46,558 bases of DNA from a virus (IMGVR_UViG_3300044620_001849:1-46558), one strand, 5' to 3'. Shown: positions 19,907-28,077, numbered from the stretch's first letter. The notes: a model not told the origin generated them from the letters alone. Translations and numbers: made by a program.

Positions 19907-20358
19907 GCAAGTACGACATCTACGTTATCGCCGACAGTGTAAACTGCTCGGCGATACAAAACACAAAACATGAATGGTACATCTTCGAAGACTTGGGTAT
20001 GGACCTACCAGTATTCACCGGGACTGCATATGCAACACTGATGTACTTGCGTGGCCGATTGGCACAAAAGCAGTATCAGTACCCAGTGCCAAAAGAACAT
20101 CTGAAGACCATACTCAGACCACTGCTAGATTCTATCGAAGACCACCAGATTGGTAGCTACGTCGCAACCGAAATTCTCGGACTTGGATTTGACGTAGCTA
20201 TCGATGACTGGGACTCTTTTTCCGGATCCGTGCACGTATTAGTAACGAAGGGAGAAGAACTCGGCCTAACGAAAGACCAACAGGTACTTATCGACCAACT
20301 CGACAACTGGCACACATTGTTTATTCACGACAAAGAGGATGCACCAAATGCGGACTAA
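19903..20358 (+). CDS. Unknown protein, 151 aa
   Basis: MSKYDIYVIADSVNCSAIQN; alternating strands and helices, acidic C-terminus (HDKEDAPNAD). Coupled to both neighbours by overlaps. No catalytic motif seen. Confidence 0.7.
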   Translation: MSKYDIYVIADSVNCSAIQNTKHEWYIFEDLGMDLPVFTGTAYATLMYLRGRLAQKQYQYPVPKEHLKTILRPLLDSIEDHQIGSYVATEILGLGFDVAIDDWDSFSGSVHVLVTKGEELGLTKDQQVLIDQLDNWHTLFIHDKEDAPNAD

Positions 20359-20647
20359 CAAAGCAAACGTAATCAAAGGTATCGCACGCCGTCTCAAACT
20401 CAAAGTAGAATGGGACACATACGCAAAGCTGTGGGACATCCGATTCTCTGACAAAGACGGATGGGTACAGGCCACCACAGGAGAAGCATACATCGCAATG
20501 GTTACGCTCGAGTACGACTACGGTGCTCGTGGATACCGGTGTGAAGTCTGCCACCAAGTATATGCAGATTCACAACAATACATGACAGGCTCAGGTATGC
20601 GCGTACTCTGTATCGGATGCAAACACAACTACGTAGAAAGAATCTAA
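20348..20647 (+). CDS. Zinc-finger-like protein, 99 aa
   Basis: Basic N-terminus (MRTNKANVIKGIARRLKLKV) and a C-terminal CEVC / CIGC pair (about residues 65-68 and 88-91) that could hold one zinc ion. AAGAGG at 20333-20338 fits the ATG at 20348 better than the ATG at 20339. Possible DNA-binding protein; unassigned. Confidence 0.65.
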   Translation: MRTNKANVIKGIARRLKLKVEWDTYAKLWDIRFSDKDGWVQATTGEAYIAMVTLEYDYGARGYRCEVCHQVYADSQQYMTGSGMRVLCIGCKHNYVERI

Positions 20648-20648
20648 C

Positions 20649-21080
20649 ATGTTCTCAAAAGCAGTAATGTTCCCAGCCATCGCCGTCTCCCTGTCAGTGA
20701 CAGTGGAGGCGGCAGGGTATCTCTACGACGTCTTCACTGGAACAGAACCATTCTCACTCAGATTGCTAGAAGACAACGACTTCAACATGGTGCCTGCTAT
20801 TCACGTCTGGGTATACAAATGGGCAAGCAGTCACAACAAAAATACAAACGAAAGCTTAGCCTTTCTGCGTAAAGAAGTATTCCGCATTCAAATGCGTAAG
20901 ACTGCTGTGTCAAACGACTACGTAATGACAAATCAAGCCAATGAGTATTTTGCCTGCTTCGTAAACTTCGACCCAGACAATCTAAATGAATTTGGATTGT
21001 TTACAACCGTAACTCCAGAAGAAATAGAAGACTTTACGTATTCTGACTTAGAAGAGTTAGGGCCTTTCGCTACAGTATAG
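20649..21080 (+). CDS. Unknown protein, 143 aa
   Basis: Hydrophobic N-terminus (MFSKAVMFPAIAVSLSVTVE, about 1-20) that may be a membrane or signal segment, followed by a helical, acidic body. Only AGAAAG serves as ribosome site. A later ATG at residue 7 is possible. Last gene of the P12 operon before a terminator. Confidence 0.6.
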   Translation: MFSKAVMFPAIAVSLSVTVEAAGYLYDVFTGTEPFSLRLLEDNDFNMVPAIHVWVYKWASSHNKNTNESLAFLRKEVFRIQMRKTAVSNDYVMTNQANEYFACFVNFDPDNLNEFGLFTTVTPEEIEDFTYSDLEELGPFATV

Positions 21081-21087
21081 TTACTAA

Positions 21088-21126
21088 CCCGCAGGTATTC
21101 TCCAAAAATACCTGCGGGCCTTTTTT
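21088..21126 (+). terminator. Terminator merged with promoter box P13
   Basis: CCCGCAGGTATT (21088-21099) pairs with AATACCTGCGGG (21107-21118), then CC and six T that open P13. Confidence 0.9.
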
Positions 21127-21149
21127 CTTCTTGTTATAGTTTAAGTGGG
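21121..21149 (+). promoter_or_regulatory. Phage promoter-like box P13
   Basis: TGTTAT, then AGTTTAA, then GTGG. It starts the ArdC operon (21173 onward). Confidence 0.7.
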
Positions 21150-21172
21150 TTTGTTACAATAAGGAGTTTGCA

Positions 21173-22033
21173 ATGACTGCAGTACAGACAGACAAGATGT
21201 GGGCACCGTTGGTCGAGGCCTTGGTAGAGGCATTGGAAAACCACGAAATCACCGGAGAATGGAAACAACCATGGACTTCCATGCAGCACACAAATGCTGC
21301 GACATTACGTCCTTACCAGTCCATGAACGCACTCGCATTGTCAGTAGCGTGCTGGAAAAAGCCGCGCACGCACGCAATCTGGGCCACGTACAAACAGTGG
21401 CAATCACTTGACCTCCAAGTCAAGAAAGGTGCAACAGGCACCGCGCTTTGGACTCCTCCGCGATTCATCAACAAAGACGCTGACGATGGCAGCAAAATTA
21501 AAATGCGTATACACGCAGGCATCTTCTACGTATTTAACGCAGATGATGTAGAAGGTTTTGTGCCACCACAAGAAGAAATTTCCGAGACACAGCGTCTTGT
21601 CGATGCAGAATTCTTTCTGCACAAGCAAAGTCCAAATGTCGTATTCGGCGACCCGACACGAGCATTTTACGCGCCTAACCAGGATTTTATCAACATGCCC
21701 GAGTTTGTAAATTTCAAGTCGCCAGAAGCGTACTACGCCACCCTAGCACACGAATTGGTCCACTGGACCGGCCACAAGTCTCGACTTGACCGACTCAGTA
21801 AAGACCGCGGCGTTGAATACGCAATTGAAGAATTGGTTGCCGAATTCGGATCAGCCATGATTTGTAGCCACCTGGGTATAGCATCCGAAACTCGCGAAGA
21901 CCACCAGCAATATCTCGGCCTTTGGTACAACCGTATCAAATCAGAACCAGATATTGTACGCAAATGTGTGTTAAAAGCCTCACAGGCATTTAACTATATC
22001 AACAGCAGCAGTAATGCAGAGGAGACGGCATGA
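21173..22033 (+). CDS. ArdC-like antirestriction protein
   Basis: 286 aa. The N-terminal single-stranded-DNA-binding half has the family text RPYQSMNALALSVACWKKPR, WATYKQWQSLDLQVKKGATG and IFYVFNADDVEGF. The C-terminal half is a zincin metallopeptidase with HELVHWTGH (about residues 193-201) and a downstream EELVAEFGSAM supplying the third ligand. ArdC proteins of plasmids protect incoming DNA from host restriction. Here it heads an operon in the late part of the rightward block, suggesting a defence-evasion role alongside the two methyltransferases. It overlaps the next gene by 4 bases. Confidence 0.9.
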   Translation: MTAVQTDKMWAPLVEALVEALENHEITGEWKQPWTSMQHTNAATLRPYQSMNALALSVACWKKPRTHAIWATYKQWQSLDLQVKKGATGTALWTPPRFINKDADDGSKIKMRIHAGIFYVFNADDVEGFVPPQEEISETQRLVDAEFFLHKQSPNVVFGDPTRAFYAPNQDFINMPEFVNFKSPEAYYATLAHELVHWTGHKSRLDRLSKDRGVEYAIEELVAEFGSAMICSHLGIASETREDHQQYLGLWYNRIKSEPDIVRKCVLKASQAFNYINSSSNAEETA

Positions 22034-22239
22034 GCAACGCACGCTACATCAGATTCGAGCTAGCACACATCGAAATGAAAGCGGCCATGGAGAAAATGGA
22101 AAAGTACCTTGATGGCGAGGAAATCAGCCCATCAGAATTTCTGTACCTGCGGCAGCTGTACTCAAAGTGCCAAGAGTTTACTCGGACACTCGATGATGCA
22201 GTCAACAGCGGCGACCTAAATGACGACTTCACCTGGTAA
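22030..22239 (+). CDS. Small helical protein, 69 aa
   Basis: MSNARYIRFELAHIEMKAAM; helix-rich with an acidic C-terminus. GGAG precedes the ATG, which overlaps the ArdC stop. Might be a partner of ArdC by position only. Confidence 0.65.
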   Translation: MSNARYIRFELAHIEMKAAMEKMEKYLDGEEISPSEFLYLRQLYSKCQEFTRTLDDAVNSGDLNDDFTW

Positions 22240-22250
22240 ACGTAGTAACA

Positions 22251-22276
22251 GCGGGGGTAGAATTCTCTGCCCCCGC
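22251..22276 (+). repeat. Intercistronic hairpin, copy 1
   Basis: GCGGGGGTAGA-ATTC-TCTGCCCCCGC, 11 pairs with one T-G wobble. No T run follows, only the next ribosome site. A shorter version occurs at 23905-23929. Confidence 0.75.
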
Positions 22277-22291
22277 ACACAAGGAGTAATT

Positions 22292-22753
22292 ATGCACAAC
22301 CACGATGCACCGACAATCGAAATCATCAACGCCGCAAAAGACACAATAAACGAGGAACTCTACGAAAGACTCGAAGGTATCGGCACAGCAGTAATGGACA
22401 AACTCAAATCCAAACATCCATCGCTTGTAGAAAACTTCGATGACCGCGTCATTGAGAAGTATCTCAACAACGTACTGAATGGATACTACGACCCATTTGA
22501 AGCTCTGTATGACGAAACCGAGCTGGAACTGGCCATCGAAGAAGCTGACCCGTATCTCAACGAGCGCACGTGCGACAACTGCACAGGCGCGTATGCAACC
22601 ATTCGCTGGTCAGATGGAGAAGTCCAGAAGGTTTTCTTTTCTTTTATGCAGGTTAGAGAAGATGGTGATGATGAAGCCGTCTTCTATTATATGGAGGATA
22701 GAAATGACCTATACGTAGGCTACAGTAACGGAGAATGGACTATCGTAGAATAG
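22292..22753 (+). CDS. Unknown protein, 153 aa
   Basis: MHNHDAPTIEIINAAKDTIN; mostly helical, acidic, with one CDNC motif (about residue 96) before a beta hairpin. AAGGAG decides the ATG at 22292. Not recognised. Confidence 0.7.
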   Translation: MHNHDAPTIEIINAAKDTINEELYERLEGIGTAVMDKLKSKHPSLVENFDDRVIEKYLNNVLNGYYDPFEALYDETELELAIEEADPYLNERTCDNCTGAYATIRWSDGEVQKVFFSFMQVREDGDDEAVFYYMEDRNDLYVGYSNGEWTIVE

Positions 22754-22760
22754 GTACCCA

Positions 22761-23066
22761 ATGTCAAACGCTCTAGAGTTTTTCAGGTTCTTTCTTGCTA
22801 AACCTAACACACAATTGTCTATACAACAGCGGTTCGCATCGCTGTATGTCTGTAGACTCTATGTTCAGGAAGGAGGTGAGATATTTTCAAGGCCGGACCT
22901 AAAAAACCACAGACAAGTTCTAGAACGTTGGCGCAATAAACAGCGCGTGTGGGTACACCCAGAAGCAGACGCTATCGTGTACTTCCACGCGCTCGACTTA
23001 GCCAAGCATCTACGACTGAGCTACACATTGGCCGAACGACTCGACCCTGACAATCGCATGCCTTAG
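22761..23066 (+). CDS. Unknown protein, 101 aa
   Basis: MSNALEFFRFFLAKPNTQLS; helical, basic, with RRVLERWRNKQR-like text (QVLERWRNKQRVW). Same strand and close to both neighbours. Not recognised. Confidence 0.65.
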   Translation: MSNALEFFRFFLAKPNTQLSIQQRFASLYVCRLYVQEGGEIFSRPDLKNHRQVLERWRNKQRVWVHPEADAIVYFHALDLAKHLRLSYTLAERLDPDNRMP

Positions 23067-23079
23067 GAGCAAGTGCACA

Positions 23080-23892
23080 ATGCAAAAGCATCTATTACCA
23101 ATCAATCTCATCGAGAATACCCAAAACGGTAAACTCAAAGGCGACTCCGTAAACTACAACTTCTTGACCACGTATCAAGAAGTCGGTCCAACCTGCCCAA
23201 CAACATGTTGGTTTCATCCGGAATCTGTGCACTTCACAGAACGCAAAGAAATCGGACTCAACGCGTGCTATACGCTCAAAGGTCAGATGGCCAGACACGT
23301 ATCCAAAGCTAAGTTCGCAAATGCAGTGTGGGACGGCAACGAGCTCAACATCCTGCGTCAAGACCTCGGCTTCAAGTTCCTTATGCACGCCTCAGGTCGC
23401 AAAGCTATCGACGGTATTCGCTGGAGTACCGGCGGCGATATTCTCCACCCCGACACTGGGGAGGTATGGAAAGAATTTGTTGACCTTATCATAGACGCAA
23501 ACGACAAAGCACTCGAGCTCGGTATCCCCACCATCGGCTTCACAGCCACATGGCGTATGCCTGAAGCTCAGCGTCTCCGTGGCCACTTCCACGCATCGTG
23601 CCAATCAGAAGCCGATGTGCTCGAGGCTGTAGCAATGGGATGGACGGTAGCATACGCGGTGCCCAAAAGCAAAGTAGAAGAAGCGCTGGCATTCTTCAAA
23701 CTTCACGGCATTGACGGCTGCTGGTGCCCCGAGCAAGCAGGCAAGACAGACTCGTGTGCCAATTGCGGCATCTGTGCACGCTACAACGCCTATGTCCACA
23801 AACAACATCCACTAGAGCCTCACTACATGCGGTATCGCCGCAAAGACCGCAGTATCAACGTACCACGCTCTATCGTACTCGTCAGCCACTAA
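23080..23892 (+). CDS. Gp88-like Cys-rich phage/plasmid protein
   Basis: 270 aa. Cysteines cluster at both ends: TCPTTC (39-43) and NACYT (63), then near the C-terminus CWCPEQAGK and CANCGICAR (about 211-232). The order TCP-x-x-C, then G-x-x-C-Y, then a C-terminal CxxC set is that of a family found in phages and plasmids (recalled as Gp88/DUF7227-like, not checked). The cysteines could hold an iron-sulfur cluster. Its position after ArdC recalls plasmid transfer/antirestriction modules. Enzymatic function unknown. Confidence 0.65.
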   Translation: MQKHLLPINLIENTQNGKLKGDSVNYNFLTTYQEVGPTCPTTCWFHPESVHFTERKEIGLNACYTLKGQMARHVSKAKFANAVWDGNELNILRQDLGFKFLMHASGRKAIDGIRWSTGGDILHPDTGEVWKEFVDLIIDANDKALELGIPTIGFTATWRMPEAQRLRGHFHASCQSEADVLEAVAMGWTVAYAVPKSKVEEALAFFKLHGIDGCWCPEQAGKTDSCANCGICARYNAYVHKQHPLEPHYMRYRRKDRSINVPRSIVLVSH

Positions 23893-23904
23893 ATATTAGT
23901 AATC

Positions 23905-23929
23905 GCGGGGTAGTTAATCGCTGCCCCGC
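23905..23929 (+). repeat. Intercistronic hairpin, copy 2
   Basis: GCGGGGTAG-TTAATCG-CTGCCCCGC; the stem keeps the T-G wobble of copy 1 at the same place. It lies between two genes of one operon. Confidence 0.7.
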
Positions 23930-23944
23930 AAGAAAGACACAGCA

Positions 23945-24193
23945 ATGCCAATCAGCCAAGACATTCGTGACATCCGTCTTAAGTACGACTGCGTAGTGTT
24001 CGACTGGACTATCACAGACGTGGCCAACCAACTTCGCCGCTTGCACCCAGAGCTCAGTATCGAAGAAGCGTTCGAGCGCGCATTGCCATTCTGGAACGAC
24101 AAGCTCAAAACAGCAATCGTAGCATCCGTAATCGTCGCAGGTATCGAAGCAATCACAACATACATAGAAGAAAGAGACTACACCAATGGGTAA
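23945..24193 (+). CDS. Unknown helical protein, 82 aa
   Basis: MPISQDIRDIRLKYDCVVFD; three helices with a hydrophobic C-terminal one (TAIVASVIVAGIEAITTY). GAAAGACACAGCA precedes the ATG. Overlaps the next gene by 8 bases. Confidence 0.65.
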   Translation: MPISQDIRDIRLKYDCVVFDWTITDVANQLRRLHPELSIEEAFERALPFWNDKLKTAIVASVIVAGIEAITTYIEERDYTNG

Positions 24194-24581
24194 TCGCACA
24201 GCAATCGGATTCCGTCGCCTTCATTCAGACCTCAACACTGTGTATTTGTACATCCACTGGGATGACTACGCAGGTATCAAACCAGAATTCTCGCCCCTTG
24301 TATCCCATATTGTCAACCACACTCGGCCACGCTGGGATGACTACGTCTACGCTACCCGTATGGCCATCTCGCATGTCATCGGAAATGAATACAACAGCCA
24401 ATTCGGTTATGGAGTTACGGCAAATCACTATCCAGACATCGACTACCCATCAATCGCAATCATCAGCTTCCACGACAGATGCATTACCCGAGTAGAGGCC
24501 AACCCGACACAAGAAACTCCCGAGGTAGTACTGTGGAGAATCAACTTCATGCACGTACAGTACAACTATGTAACAGAGTAA
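24186..24581 (+). CDS. Unknown protein, 131 aa
   Basis: MGNRTAIGFRRLHSDLNTVY; rich in tyrosine and histidine, mixed alpha/beta. Last gene of the rightward block, ended by a strong terminator. Not recognised. Confidence 0.65.
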   Translation: MGNRTAIGFRRLHSDLNTVYLYIHWDDYAGIKPEFSPLVSHIVNHTRPRWDDYVYATRMAISHVIGNEYNSQFGYGVTANHYPDIDYPSIAIISFHDRCITRVEANPTQETPEVVLWRINFMHVQYNYVTE

Positions 24582-24603
24582 AAAAAAAGCTAGCAGCAAT
24601 CCA

Positions 24604-24643
24604 GGCCAGGCATGCATTCGTGCGTGCCTGGCCTTTTTTTTTG
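24604..24643 (+). terminator. Terminator at end of rightward block
   Basis: GGCCAGGCATGCA-TTCG-TGCGTGCCTGGCC followed by nine T. Confidence 0.9.
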
Positions 24644-24711
24644 TGTCGACGATGTCGGCCGCGCTGCGGCGCGGCAGAGTTTCCACGCAGCCAGGCAGGA
24701 CCCGTGCCTCC

Positions 24712-24789
24712 TTTCTTGGGCGCTTCTTTCTTTTAAATCAGTTTTCCCAGCCTCTCCCCACATTTGCACCTTTTCTTGGGCGCTTCTTT
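24712..24789 (+). repeat. Direct repeats B1 and B2
   Basis: TTTCTTGGGCGCTTCTTT at 24712-24729 and 24772-24789, each followed by AAATCAG and a T/C run. Related to the A repeats by two single-base insertions. Confidence 0.9.
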
Positions 24790-24837
24790 TTTGGAAATCA
24801 GCTTTTTCCCCTCATCTCAGCCAAGCTGCGGATCCGC

Positions 24838-24909
24838 CGAGGGTGTATGAGGGAGTCGGTCGTCCTGTTTCCGCAAAACAATGGCCACTCGAGGGTGTAT
24901 GAGGGAGTC
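24838..24909 (+). repeat. 20-base direct repeat pair
   Basis: CGAGGGTGTATGAGGGAGTC occurs exactly at 24838-24857 and 24890-24909, a 52-base period. Confidence 0.9.
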
Positions 24910-25247
24910 TGTCGGACTATTTTCGGCCAGCACGCCAAGTTTCCCCGCGATTCGTGCCACTTTTGACGCGTTCTGCTGCCATTTGCTGACGTTTCGGCCA
25001 CTTATGGGACGTTATGTCAAGTTAACATTGTGATTTTTCTCCCAAAACAAAAGTTTAATAGCACATTTTTGCCCGAAATCATCGGCCACGGGCGTATTCT
25101 GCTGCCAAATAATGAATGTCTGGGTGTTCTGTCATACATCAGCTCATTAAGCGTCCCACTTTATTCCTCTGCCATATAAAAGTGACTGGGTAGTCATCAT
25201 ACTAGATAACCCCCAGCCACTATGAATCCCATCCCCACTGCCTGCCG

Positions 25248-25312
25248 TTTCTTGGGCGCTTCTTTAAATGAATTTAGCTTTTCACACGTCCTCTTTTCTT
25301 GGGCGCTTCTTT
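25248..25312 (+). repeat. Direct repeats B3 and B4
   Basis: TTTCTTGGGCGCTTCTTT at 25248-25265 and 25295-25312. B3 is followed by TTTAGCTTTTC and B4 by TTCAGCTTTG. B4 ends 4 bases before the stop of the last leftward gene. Confidence 0.9.
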
Positions 25313-25315
25313 TAT

Positions 25316-25663
25316 TTAATTCAGCTTTGAGCTCTTTACCCAAATGTCCATGATCCGTACCTTTTCGTATGGACTGTCCTGTTCTACTTCTATTCTCGCC
25401 TCTAAATCTTTTTTACGCAAAGAAAGTACATATCGTAACGTATACCAGTATGTTGGCTGTTCCTTTGAGATACTAATGTCACAACAATCAGCCATTGCAA
25501 GTAATTGTTTTACTTGTGTTGCTTTTCCTAATTCCGACAACCATAAAGATGCGGCATCTGTCTTCTTCTTCATACTTAATTCAGATATCTCTTGTGCAGT
25601 GCTGATCACGCTGCTTGCGTACTCCTCTTCTGTCCAGAGTTCTTTTTGTATGTATTCTTCCAT
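25316..25663 (-). CDS. Unknown protein, 115 aa
   Basis: MEEYIQKELWTEEEYASSVI; helical, charged. AAGGAAG precedes the ATG at 25663, so the longer open frame, which would run into the glucosaminidase gene, is not used. Last gene of the leftward block. Confidence 0.7.
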   Translation of the reverse strand: MEEYIQKELWTEEEYASSVISTAQEISELSMKKKTDAASLWLSELGKATQVKQLLAMADCCDISISKEQPTYWYTLRYVLSLRKKDLEARIEVEQDSPYEKVRIMDIWVKSSKLN

Positions 25664-25697
25664 CTTGTACTTCCTTATAATCAGTTCCCGGGGGGAC

Positions 25698-26315
25698 TTA
25701 TTCCTGAGTCTGCATACGAGTAGCATGGGCGGCCAGTTTATCTGCATACCCCTTGCCTGGTACTGCCCACGTTCCTTCAAGGCCGGCAAGAGTAGGCGCA
25801 CATCCAACAACTTTCGGTGGCAGCGGTCGTCGAGCTGTGTGTTCCTTCAAGAACTCTTTTTGTTCGTGTGTTCTCTCTGGTTCTTTTGTAGCGTATCCAA
25901 GTAACCGCGAAATATGTCCGGGGACACTTCCTCGATCCCATGTATCAAAACGCAATCCCTTTTTCCATATGCGAGCCTCGTCGTCATAAGACCATTCCCA
26001 GTATGACGCATCCTTTGGTAGGCTCTTTGCTGTTTGCCCTGTTACTCCAATACCAGCGGGGTTTCTTCTTGGACGTTTACTCCAGAAGCTGCTCAAGAAA
26101 CCAGTCTCGTGAATCATCTGTGCAATTGCTATGCATGGATCTACTCCAATTAACTCGCCTACAGTAAAGTAAGCGGGGATAATTACGTTCTCCAAATCGT
26201 GGCGTGTGTAGTTTGACGACACAGGCATACGCTTGAACACATACTCGGTTGCCTGTTTTTGCGTGCACCGTGCAGGTGCCATAACCTTTGAATCTCTCGT
26301 TACTGGCTCACTCAT
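25698..26315 (-). CDS. Glucosaminidase-type peptidoglycan hydrolase
   Basis: 205 aa. The lysozyme-like glucosaminidase domain shows AIAQMIHETGFLSSFWSKRP with the likely catalytic glutamate (about residue 70), followed by RNPAGIGVTGQ, the typical N-P-A-G-I/L turn. A later GYADKLAAHATRM matches the family's C-terminal helix. It should cut between N-acetylglucosamine and muramic acid. No signal peptide is visible, so it is either released by a holin or carried in the virion. GGGAGAG precedes the ATG. Confidence 0.75.
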   Translation of the reverse strand: MSEPVTRDSKVMAPARCTQKQATEYVFKRMPVSSNYTRHDLENVIIPAYFTVGELIGVDPCIAIAQMIHETGFLSSFWSKRPRRNPAGIGVTGQTAKSLPKDASYWEWSYDDEARIWKKGLRFDTWDRGSVPGHISRLLGYATKEPERTHEQKEFLKEHTARRPLPPKVVGCAPTLAGLEGTWAVPGKGYADKLAAHATRMQTQE

Positions 26316-26565
26316 TACTCTCTCCCTCTGTGTAATAAAGATCAGGACCCATTAATACCCACCGGCCAGGCTTACCGTCGTCTTGATTCGCTTGGTTAAC
26401 TATCTCAACGACGGCATCCACCATGTAGTCAAGCATCACGTCTGTGAAGTCGTCATCACTAATGCCAAGAACCATGCCACTTGAAATATGCGGGCTAAGT
26501 TCTTTGAGCATTGCTCTCCGCCAATCACTTGCGTTTAGCTCGCTTCCTTGTACCTTTAGCTTCAT
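26308..26565 (-). CDS. Unknown protein, 85 aa
   Basis: MKLKVQGSELNASDWRRAML; acidic helical. AAGGTAG precedes the ATG. Overlaps the genes on both sides (8 and 41 bases), typical of a compact translated operon. Confidence 0.65.
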   Translation of the reverse strand: MKLKVQGSELNASDWRRAMLKELSPHISSGMVLGISDDDFTDVMLDYMVDAVVEIVNQANQDDGKPGRWVLMGPDLYYTEGESNE

Positions 26566-26989
26566 CTACCTTATCTTCCTTCTCAACAACAGGAAGAACT
26601 GACTTCTTCTCGGCAGCTTCTTGATATTCTTTTTCAAAATCAACAGCGTTAAGCTCTAAATCAATCAATTCTTCCTCCGACATAATCAAATCCTCAATGT
26701 TCTCTTCATTAACCTCAGCAGGCTGCAGCTTAATGTTGTTGTATCGCACAAGCTCTGCAAGCAATGCTTTCGGATCACTGTCTGTGTAGATCATGTGATA
26801 CTGCACGTAATTATAAGTTAAGCGAAGTGTAGAGGTAATATCATACAGTACTGAATCAAGTTCCTCTAGATCTTTTTTATTATAACTCAAATTTAGCAAG
26901 TTAGCTCGCAATCGTTCTGTGATAACGTCGACAGCTGCTTTTAAAATTTTAATCTGATCTAACTCGCTGCCCATTGACTCAGTCGTCAT
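26525..26989 (-). CDS. Unknown acidic protein, 154 aa
   Basis: MTTESMGSELDQIKILKAAV; long helices and an acidic middle, ending in a basic tail GTRKRAKRK. The ATG at 26989 overlaps the previous TGA (ATGA), deciding it over a start eight codons earlier. Confidence 0.7.
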   Translation of the reverse strand: MTTESMGSELDQIKILKAAVDVITERLRANLLNLSYNKKDLEELDSVLYDITSTLRLTYNYVQYHMIYTDSDPKALLAELVRYNNIKLQPAEVNEENIEDLIMSEEELIDLELNAVDFEKEYQEAAEKKSVLPVVEKEDKVDEAKGTRKRAKRK

Positions 26990-27429
26990 GACTTTTCTCC
27001 TAAATACGACCACGATTTGTTGTTAAGTCTGCTCGGCTTCTCTGGTGAAATGTACGCACACAACGGAAAGAACGCCTGATAAAACTCTTCGTCAGTATGA
27101 GGTAACGGCGAAACCGTAGTCTCGTCATCCCCCTCTTCCTCATCTATCTCCTTACCGTCCTCGTCGTACAGCGGCGAGTCTCCAAGGAGATTACCAATAA
27201 TGTTACCAACGTATTCGTAGTCATCTGGAACCTTTTCTCCCTCGGTAACAATAATAACTGTCCGAGGAACACTAGTTGCAAAATCGTCGTTACCTTCAAT
27301 CATTAACCAAACAAAGTTCTCGTACTGCTGCACTCTTACTTTACCAGCCGGCGGAATTGAAATCTCAACCTCACGTGGCATAGTCTTCTGAGCAAGATTC
27401 ATTAAAGGCTTAATTCTAAACTGTTTCAT
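26986..27429 (-). CDS. Unknown protein, 147 aa
   Basis: MKQFRIKPLMNLAQKTMPRE; beta-rich N-terminal half, a very acidic stretch (DEDGKEIDEEEGDDETT) and a short C-terminal helix. GGGG precedes the ATG. Position between tail-like and unknown genes does not define a role. Confidence 0.7.
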   Translation of the reverse strand: MKQFRIKPLMNLAQKTMPREVEISIPPAGKVRVQQYENFVWLMIEGNDDFATSVPRTVIIVTEGEKVPDDYEYVGNIIGNLLGDSPLYDEDGKEIDEEEGDDETTVSPLPHTDEEFYQAFFPLCAYISPEKPSRLNNKSWSYLGEKS

Positions 27430-27444
27430 AGTTCCCCTACTTAC

Positions 27445-28077
27445 TTACTTAGTCTTGCGGATAAAAGAAGTTAGATCGTTAATCCAGTTCTGAATGTCAA
27501 TCATCTTAGACGAACCTTCGTTCATGCCAGAACGGATTAAGTAGAAAATGTCCCAAATTTTTGTCCACACAATATCCTCAATTTGTGTCTTTGTAAGACC
27601 ACCAGCTGCAGCAGGTTTTTTCTCCAGCTCTGCAATGCGTTTTTCCAAAGCCACTATTTTTGCCATTGCCTGACTCGATTGTGCGTAACCCCCTTCAGCC
27701 CTTTTAGTGGCCGTCTCAATCATTTTGTTCACCAACGCTAACTGAGCTTCGTTAATGTTGACTACCGTGTTCGATACAGTTCCATCTTCAGGAATAAACC
27801 CGGGGATTTCCTCAAGCACAATTTTTTTCGACCCCGCCTGATTGTGCACAAAGAAAAGCTTACCCCAGAGAATAGCAAGACCGCCGTGATCTCCCGGGTA
27901 AAACAAGACTTCTTGCCTTGTTTTCATTCCTTTTGCAATACGCCATACTCTAATACCAAAAGGCGAACCCGGTGTGGTTGCACCCATAGACGTGATATAC
28001 AAAGCACCCGACTTGTCTGTAATAGTGTCGGTTTTTGTCGCTGTGTATGTAATTAAACCTGTGTCAATTTTTGCCAT
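27445..28077 (-). CDS. Possible virion surface protein with coiled coil
   Basis: 210 aa. The N-terminal part looks like a small beta domain (ALYITSMGATTPGSPFGIRV), then a coiled coil (about residues 100-160, ALVNKMIETATKRAEGG; IVALEKRIAELEKK) and a C-terminal helix. The beta-plus-coiled-coil build is common in phage fibres, but no family is recognised. AAGGAG precedes the ATG. Confidence 0.55.
   Translation of the reverse strand: MAKIDTGLITYTATKTDTITDKSGALYITSMGATTPGSPFGIRVWRIAKGMKTRQEVLFYPGDHGGLAILWGKLFFVHNQAGSKKIVLEEIPGFIPEDGTVSNTVVNINEAQLALVNKMIETATKRAEGGYAQSSQAMAKIVALEKRIAELEKKPAAAGGLTKTQIEDIVWTKIWDIFYLIRSGMNEGSSKMIDIQNWINDLTSFIRKTK

Larger units (their letters stand above)
24644..25315. 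other. Non-coding convergence zone, 672 bases
   Basis: No gene on either strand. Rightward and leftward genes converge here. Contents: two pairs of TTTCTTGGGCGC repeats near each edge, the 20-base direct repeat at 24838 and 24890, and an AT-rich centre (25020-25200). Confidence 0.7.
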
